A stretch of 64,000 nt of DNA. It comes from Pteria penguin. Its lineage: Eukaryota; Mollusca; Bivalvia; Pterioida; Pteriidae. How positions within the stretch are numbered: position 1 is the stretch's first letter; the number at the start of each line of letters is the position of its first letter. Where the stretch lies: the NCBI GenBank assembly GCA_035048485.1, contig CM068593.1, forward strand, positions 795,501-859,500. The letters are read 5' to 3'. The notes below the pieces were generated by a model. That model was not told where the DNA came from. It ran no database searches and saw only the letters and a program-made list of their open reading frames with translations. Positions 58,501 through 64,000 of the stretch are shown here, one piece after another. The translations under genes and the position numbers were made by a program.

Positions 58501-59010
58501 CCTTCCAACGCTTTATGTCTTACACGATTTCCACAATGCATCTGTCAATCATCAATCGGGATCATTGAATGAGTGGACAGTAACCTTATTATGTAATTTA
58601 AAAAAAATGAAGAGTTTTCATCATCAAAAGAAAAAAGAGGAGTTACTGGCTCAGTTATGTGGCAGAAGTCACCATGGAGCTATACAATATGTCTCAAAAC
58701 TCCAGACATATACGGATATAAATTTACATTGAAGATGTATCCTTTGCATTTGTACAAATTTACTTTTTACACTATAACTTGTCGCAGTTGTACCTTTTAC
58801 ATGTGTACATTCATGGGTAATTTTCACTGTGCAAAACCACTCCGATGAACCATTACTTTTGTATTCATGTGTATTTGAATGTTCGTTTTTCTATTACAAA
58901 GTGTATTTTGCATTTCTAAATACTTCCACTGAAAGCTTTGCAGAATATACACACTACACTTCTAGATAAGTCTACATGCTTGAGGAATTGCATTGCCCAT
59001 ATTTGGAATA
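55504..59010. repeat. Paralogous segment 2 (3' flank of pseudogene C)
   Basis: Counterpart of 47468-51000. It has two extra solo Penelope tails ('gcagttacgactccgactta' at 55718 and 'gtgcagttacgatagg' at 56023) and a T-rich low-complexity stretch at 56880-57005. 'ggagttactggctcagttat' at about 58639 and 'ttcactgtgcaaaaccactc' at 58822 match 50215 and 50654. No gene is seen. Confidence 0.8.
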
Positions 59011-59449
59011 TCACCGGAAACAGGCCATATGACCCGATAACCGAGTATTTAACGACGTATGATGAAGTGTCTTTATTTTCGCTTTTGCAGAGTGGATGGA
59101 AAATTAATGTTATTGTATACCGAAAGAATTTATATAATCATTCATGAAATAGAAGATAGTTAAAATCAATATCGAAGAAGTACCAAACCGTTAATCATTC
59201 CCAAAGTCCAAGGAGAGATACAAAACGTGTAAGTTTCAAAAAGGAACTGTTGTGAACCAGGATATACTGAAAAATTCCGAGGTGAGTCCAGGTGTCCGGG
59301 GAGAGTAAGCATCTCCTTTTTGCATGCATCACCCGTCACAGCAGTTCTTAAGAAACATGTCGAAATCAAGAGTTTTGGTTTCCTAATTGTACATACGATA
59401 GTACAAACTGGTATACAAAGTCATATTTGGTGTTCACTGAACAGGTCAT
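59011..59449. other. Intergenic, dispersed retroelement scraps
   Basis: 'gtgagtccaggtgtccgggg' (59281) resembles 'gtgagaccaggtacccaggg' (29420). No gene. Confidence 0.45.
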
Positions 59450-59960
59450 TTAGTCGCATTCCAGAATATTATCAATCATTCTAGAAAGAGGCACATCATA
59501 TTTTCGTACAAGATTCCCATACCGACCGTAGAACTTCCTGAGTGACGATTTCAGACGTTCTTTAACATATCTCTGCGTGAGCAACTTAGTGGCCAGTCGT
59601 TTGGCCCTTGGAATAAAACCGTCGTATAGAGAACAGACTCTTGCGTACCTTATAAGTTGAGATATAAAAACTCCATAAAAGGCAAATATTGAAAATATAG
59701 AATATGGAGTGCAGTCTCGGATATACTGCAGAATTTTGAATGTGGGTCAATGAATAAGGCACCGTCCATTTGTTAATCTGAGGATGCCTTAGGTTTTTCA
59801 TCCTAGGGACATGGGAATTTTTAATGTAGAACCAGAGCATGAATATTTTACCAATAAAATGCTTAATGATCACTTTCCAATCCAATATGTATATGTATAT
59901 ATTAAGTTCACCCCAGATCGGAGCTGTCTGATGATATGTTTGAAAACTGGACAAGAAAGA
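59450..59960 (-). pseudogene. Reverse-transcriptase C-terminal fragment, second lineage
   Basis: Minus strand, open from about 59690 to the stop at 59452-59450: FAFYGVFISQLIRYARVCSL, then FIPRAKRLATKLLTQRYVKE, LRKFYGRYGNLVRKYD, ending in LECD. The layout parallels PSYGIYISQLVRF...KLLTQGYRYHKLRKTFGKFF of the Penelope-type relic at 38.8-40.6 kb, but the sequence is distinct, so it derives from a different RT lineage. Upstream (59700-59960) related coding is frameshifted. No catalytic domain remains. Confidence 0.68.
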
Positions 59961-62790
59961 TCCTACTTGACGCAGTAATATTTGAGGGAATTCTTAAAAG
60001 TACAATATATTCCTCAAACAGTTCATTATAAAAATATCATACTGACAACGAATACCTCCCCCGAAGAAATGAGTGTGTTTGTGTGTAAACTCGTAATATC
60101 AAACCATAAAACGTTACTTCAAAAGCGGATGTATGTTAGGGCTTTAGGATTTAGATAGAGGTTTTAAGATTTAGATAGGGGTTTTCATCTTCTGAGACAC
60201 CCTTTTGTCTCCCTTTAATTAAACCATATTTATTGGTTGGAATTAATAACGTCTACCGAATAAATATGCCCGCCTCGAGCGGTTGTGGCGACCAGGGCGG
60301 CGGCGGTGGCGGTGATGGTGCACATATTGTTTGACTTTATTTTGCACGCCACATATTGATCCATAACTACTCCTCGGTAGGAGTAGGTGCGTTACGAGAT
60401 ACCTTTTATCTTTTTTAATGCAATCAGTTGCCTCAAACTATCCCCATGATGGATTTTACTCGCAGAGGTATATTACACAATCAAAATTAGAACGGGATTT
60501 CCATCTTCTAGAAACCCCTCTACATATAGACTGTCTAAAAATAGAAAAGGATTTCCATGTCTCCAAAAATAAATCCTTGTCTCCAAAAATAAACCCTTGA
60601 CTGAAAGTCCCATTCACCTGACCAAATTTAAGATACTGCCGTATAATTTGTCTAAAGTTTGATAACGTCATAAGGAGCCAAAACTGTTCTGAATTGAAGT
60701 CCTAGACAACTTAGGGAAATCACGTGAGGGATATAAAATGATTCCTAGTCCGAGATTGTCTGCCCTTCTCCTACTTTTGATATCGGCGGTTTGTGGGAGA
60801 GTGTCAGAGAGACTTTGTTCATCAAAAGTTGGAATTTCAGCGATACCAGTCGAGTCAGATTAGTTATTTTCAGATCTTTAAAGGATAGAATATTTATTTC
60901 CTTGATATCCTGGGACTGATTATTTATTTCCTTGACTTTTTTCCCTCAATAAATACTAGTTAGAATTGCATTTTAATATATGCCATTAACACACTTCCTT
61001 ACTATAATTAGATTTTGTTAACAAAACACATTCTAATATAAGGTAAACTCAATATGCAAACACTTCTTTAATTGCATATGTCTCTATACTACCATAAAAT
61101 GATGTGTGAGGAAGTGCTGCTGTTTTGACTTCCTGTCCGAGTGATAACACTTTATGCGTTTTGACTTACTTTACACTGTTATTTTAATACAAAAAAGGAT
61201 TTCACAAATATTTTTTATATATTTGATATATTGATTTTTCACATATTATTACTTTGTATTCACCGCTTCTAGATTAAATATGAGAAAGCTTGGTAGATAT
61301 TAAGCAAAGATGTTTCTCATGTACAATTTTACATGTTTTAAAAGTTGTGAAGAAACTAAAGCATTATGGCCATCTACAATCATTGTTCAGTATCATTTAT
61401 CAATGTTTTCTATGTCTAATGTGAACAATATAGGCCCATTTGGGACTATTTCTACTTTTGGTATCATAAAGATACTTTTCGAATGCATAATATTTAATTA
61501 GAGGTTCTTCCCTTTTCCGCCATTTTGGAGGTGAAATTGGAGTACTTGCTTCATATTCATACAAATTATATTACATTATTTTGTGATTAAGTTGTATATT
61601 TTTTCACTCCTTTGAAAACATTTTGACACTGTTCATTAGTTTCATTATTGCAAAACAGTTGCAAAAATTCAATAAGCATCCTTAGTTTGGAGAAATGCCT
61701 TACAAAATTTGGTTGATTTATGCACAAATAGTCAGACATTCACCACCAATCGGGCGTAAAGGGAAAAAACTCCTATAAAATTTTATGCACTTGAAAACTA
61801 TCTACATTGTATTTGAATGAAACTTAAAAGTAATGAAACACTGTCAACAAATATCGCCAACATAAATTTTGAAACGCATATGATTTAATTGAAACATCAA
61901 CTTTGCATATGTGCTATAGTGAGAAATGAGGCAAATTCAATTAAGGCCCCTTTTGGCCACTCGTTTTAACAATAGAATATCGATGTGCCTGAAATATAAA
62001 TGAGGGTTGGACAACACGAGGGGAAGTTGGGGAAAGGGACTGGAAATTGGCGACAAGGGGACGCGAATGAAATTATTCCGAGCAAGAATCTGAAGAGAAA
62101 ATCTCTCAGAAAGCTGATGGTAGAGCCCTGTCCCCTCTCTGCCCCTTAAAATGGACATGCAAATATATTTTTAAAAATGCAACAATTCTATGAAGTTTTT
62201 GTTGAATATATTGAATAGCACGATTTGTCCAGTGCTATAAATTCCACTAAAATATGAGTTTTACAGTTAAACTACTACATATTATAGTATAGGGAGCAAT
62301 CTAGCGAGCGAAACGAGCCAGAAAAAAATCAACATTATTTCTTTAGAACATTCAGCTTTATATCTGCATGATCTGATATGTACATGCTATTAGCCAGAAT
62401 AATTATTTTCATTTTAGTTAAAGCCAGATTTTTTATTTCCTGCATTTCCAAAAAGCGCCAGACCAACCCCCCAACCCCCCCTTTCCCTCAGAATTCAGAA
62501 TCAAATGGTCGTTCCCTTAGCGTCTTATGTTTGGGTCTGACATTGCAAACTTTTTTAATCATATAGTGAAGACATCTTCCTGATGCTGTGCACAGAACAA
62601 AATATCTATGAAACGAACCAATCCGAAGCAGTGAGGGATATTTTACATGCGCTGTCTACGTGGGTCCACCTTTTACGTGCTATGTCTACGGCCCTTGGAC
62701 TTAGGAATCAATACTCTTTATGCTAGACATATATCACCAAAGCTGACACAAAGCAATTGACCTGACCTGGATTCGAAATGTGATCTCATT
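59961..62790. other. Intergenic, no gene seen
   Basis: AT-rich sequence. Small items only: a duplicated 'ttagatagaggttttaagat' near 60145-60180, a GGC-rich stretch at 60283-60320, and 'tccatgtctccaaaaataaa' duplicated near 60555-60595. No tandem array or conserved frame. Confidence 0.5.
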
Positions 62791-62799
62791 GGGTGATGA

Positions 62800-63045
62800 A
62801 GCTCACCGAGCTACAGACTTCACAAACTCGCTTTAAATACTCCATCATGCCACAGTTTTATTCATTGGGCCACAGATATAGTCCATCAGGCTGTAGGTTT
62901 TGTCAATTAGACCACAGTTTTAGTCCATCAGGCCGCAGCGTTGGTCTATTAGGCCACAGATTTAGTATTTTAGGCCACAGCTTTACTCATTCAGACCAGT
63001 TTTAGTCCATTAGGTCAGTGTTTTACTCCATCAGGCAAATGTATG
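62800..63045 (+). repeat. 22-bp degenerate satellite, block 3
   Basis: The lead-in 'ggtgatgaagctcaccgagc' and 'tacagacttcac' match block 2. About eight diverged copies of 'tttagtccatcaggccacag' follow. Confidence 0.86.
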
Positions 63046-63178
63046 CAAGCATGTATGTATGTATGTATGTATGTATGTATGTATGTATGTATGTACATGT
63101 ATGTATGTATGTATGTATGTATGTATGTATGTATGTATGTATGTATGTATGTATGTATGTATGTATGTATGTGTGTGT
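63046..63178. repeat. (ATGT)n microsatellite
   Basis: About 30 ATGT units interrupted once by 'acatgtatg'. Like the 53984 array, it follows the 22-bp satellite. Confidence 0.97.
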
Positions 63179-63235
63179 GTTTATATTTTTCCCTATTGTC
63201 TTGAGTAAATAATCTAGCCGTAGCTAATGGATTTT

Positions 63236-63410
63236 TTATGAAACTTGGCAGGTATAGATTGCTCATGGATCGATTCAAGAGTTCTTCCGTTTGACCGATC
63301 AGCCCAATGGTGGGTCCATGACAGGCAAAGTATGTCTTTGACTCTATCTTCATATGAGAAACTTGTGTGTAATGAGAACACGTAGACGTATAAAATCGTT
63401 AAAATATGCA
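63236..63410 (+). repeat. Module shared with 45588-45720
   Basis: Same phrases in the same order as upstream of gene B, including 'atgagaaacttgtgtgtaa' against 'atgagaaactttttcgtaa' and a following 'atgcatccctga'. Confidence 0.75.
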
Positions 63411-63435
63411 TCCCTGACTTTCAAATACATTTGTA

Positions 63436-63710
63436 AGCCGGTATGGCCTACTGAATAAAGTACTAGGCTCGTGATCGAAAGGTCCCGGGTTCGACTGCCG
63501 TCATGGACGTATTGTTGTTCTGTCTTTCGGATGAGACAGTAAAAACCGAGGTCTCGTGTCACGGTAGGAGTGGCACGTAAAAGACCATTCACTGCTTCGG
63601 ATGGGTACGTTGCAAAGGTATAAATTTCTATGCAATGTATCAGGCAGATGCCGTCACCATATACGCGAAATAATCGTAGAGTGACGTAAAACAATATTCA
63701 ATCAATCAAT
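63436..63710 (+). mobile_element. tRNA-derived SINE, first family, full length
   Basis: Box A 'tggcctactgaataaagta', box B 'cgggttcgactgccg', 'tctttcggatgagacagtaa', 'catatacgcgaaataatcg' and an (AATC)n tail. The flanks 'aaatacatttgt' and 'aagtacatgtgt' are a plausible mutated target duplication. Confidence 0.9.
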
Positions 63711-64000
63711 CAAGTACATGTGTATTATTATAAGGCTATGTACCCATAATTCCATACCCTGAACAAACTTAAGGTCTTTGTCTGAACCAATTGCTTGTGT
63801 TCTTGTTTTCTTTTACATTTTTACGTAATTTTTCTCTTTCTGATTCTCTTTTTCTGTCTCTCTCTATCTATATCTATTCATAAAGATTCGATGAAGTCCT
63901 CCAAAGCGAAGTCCGGTACATTAATAGTAAAAGAACACAAACACTCTGTATTGCAAATTTTTGGCCTCACGACCTTTATCAAGTAATTTTTCAGATGACA
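63711..64000. other. Right edge, no gene seen
   Basis: AT-rich with a TC-rich tract at 63830-63875. No frame with recognisable content before the window ends. Confidence 0.45.

Overview
This is an AT-rich animal nuclear window, most likely from a bivalve mollusc. The evidence is a spliced RPS26 gene, several tRNA-derived SINE families with (CAAT)n-like tails, Penelope-type reverse-transcriptase debris, hammerhead ribozymes of the kind known from bivalve Penelope-like elements, TA-flanked MITEs, and long satellite arrays. It does not look bacterial: genes are sparse, introns have GT-AG borders, and most open frames come from simple or tandem repeats.

Layout. (1) 1-8.5 kb: the 40S ribosomal protein gene RPS26 (coding exons 2-4 visible, exon 1 not located). 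Its introns hold a full-length SINE flanked by duplicated copies of a splice-acceptor region, a hAT/BED-finger transposon remnant with a MITE inserted in its BED finger, a second copy of the same 240-bp MITE, and a truncated SINE. (2) 9.2-10.8 kb: a foldback element, a V-type SINE and a short tandem repeat. (3) 11.1-17.4 kb: a 32-bp satellite in higher-order arrangement with a ~316-bp spacer. One spacer copy carries a 1.9-kb TIR transposon with a THAP remnant, a SINE is inserted in an array, and the array switches orientation near 17.08 kb. (4) 17.8-20.35 kb: an element made of about 16 copies of a ~145-bp unit with hairpin ends. (5) 22.57-23.35 kb, minus strand: a probable small two-exon gene, predicted here by joining exons. 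It would encode a signal-peptide/membrane protein with a Thr/Ala heptad tail, and a polyadenylation signal follows. (6) 25.4-26.2 kb: a Penelope-like 3' fragment carrying a SINE with a perfect 13-bp target duplication. (7) 28.0-31.3 kb: four unrelated minisatellites side by side. (8) 32.6-59 kb: a family of B-box-like zinc-finger plus beta-propeller proteins, all on the plus strand: two intact single-exon reading frames (379 and 386 aa), one recent pseudogene and one old relic. The last two main copies lie in long, visibly paralogous segments. (9) 36.8-40.6 kb: two hammerhead ribozyme motifs and a decayed Penelope-type reverse transcriptase; the second ribozyme unit is inserted antisense in the RT frame. 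(10) 59.4 kb to the end: another RT tail fragment, mostly featureless sequence, then a repeat module that elsewhere precedes the B-box genes, which suggests another paralog just past the right edge.

RPS26 is housekeeping and apparently functional. The B-box/propeller cluster looks like a lineage-specific birth-and-death family resembling TRIM-like recognition proteins; an immune role is inference. Mobile DNA and tandem repeats dominate the rest. All calls come from reading the sequence; no database search was run.
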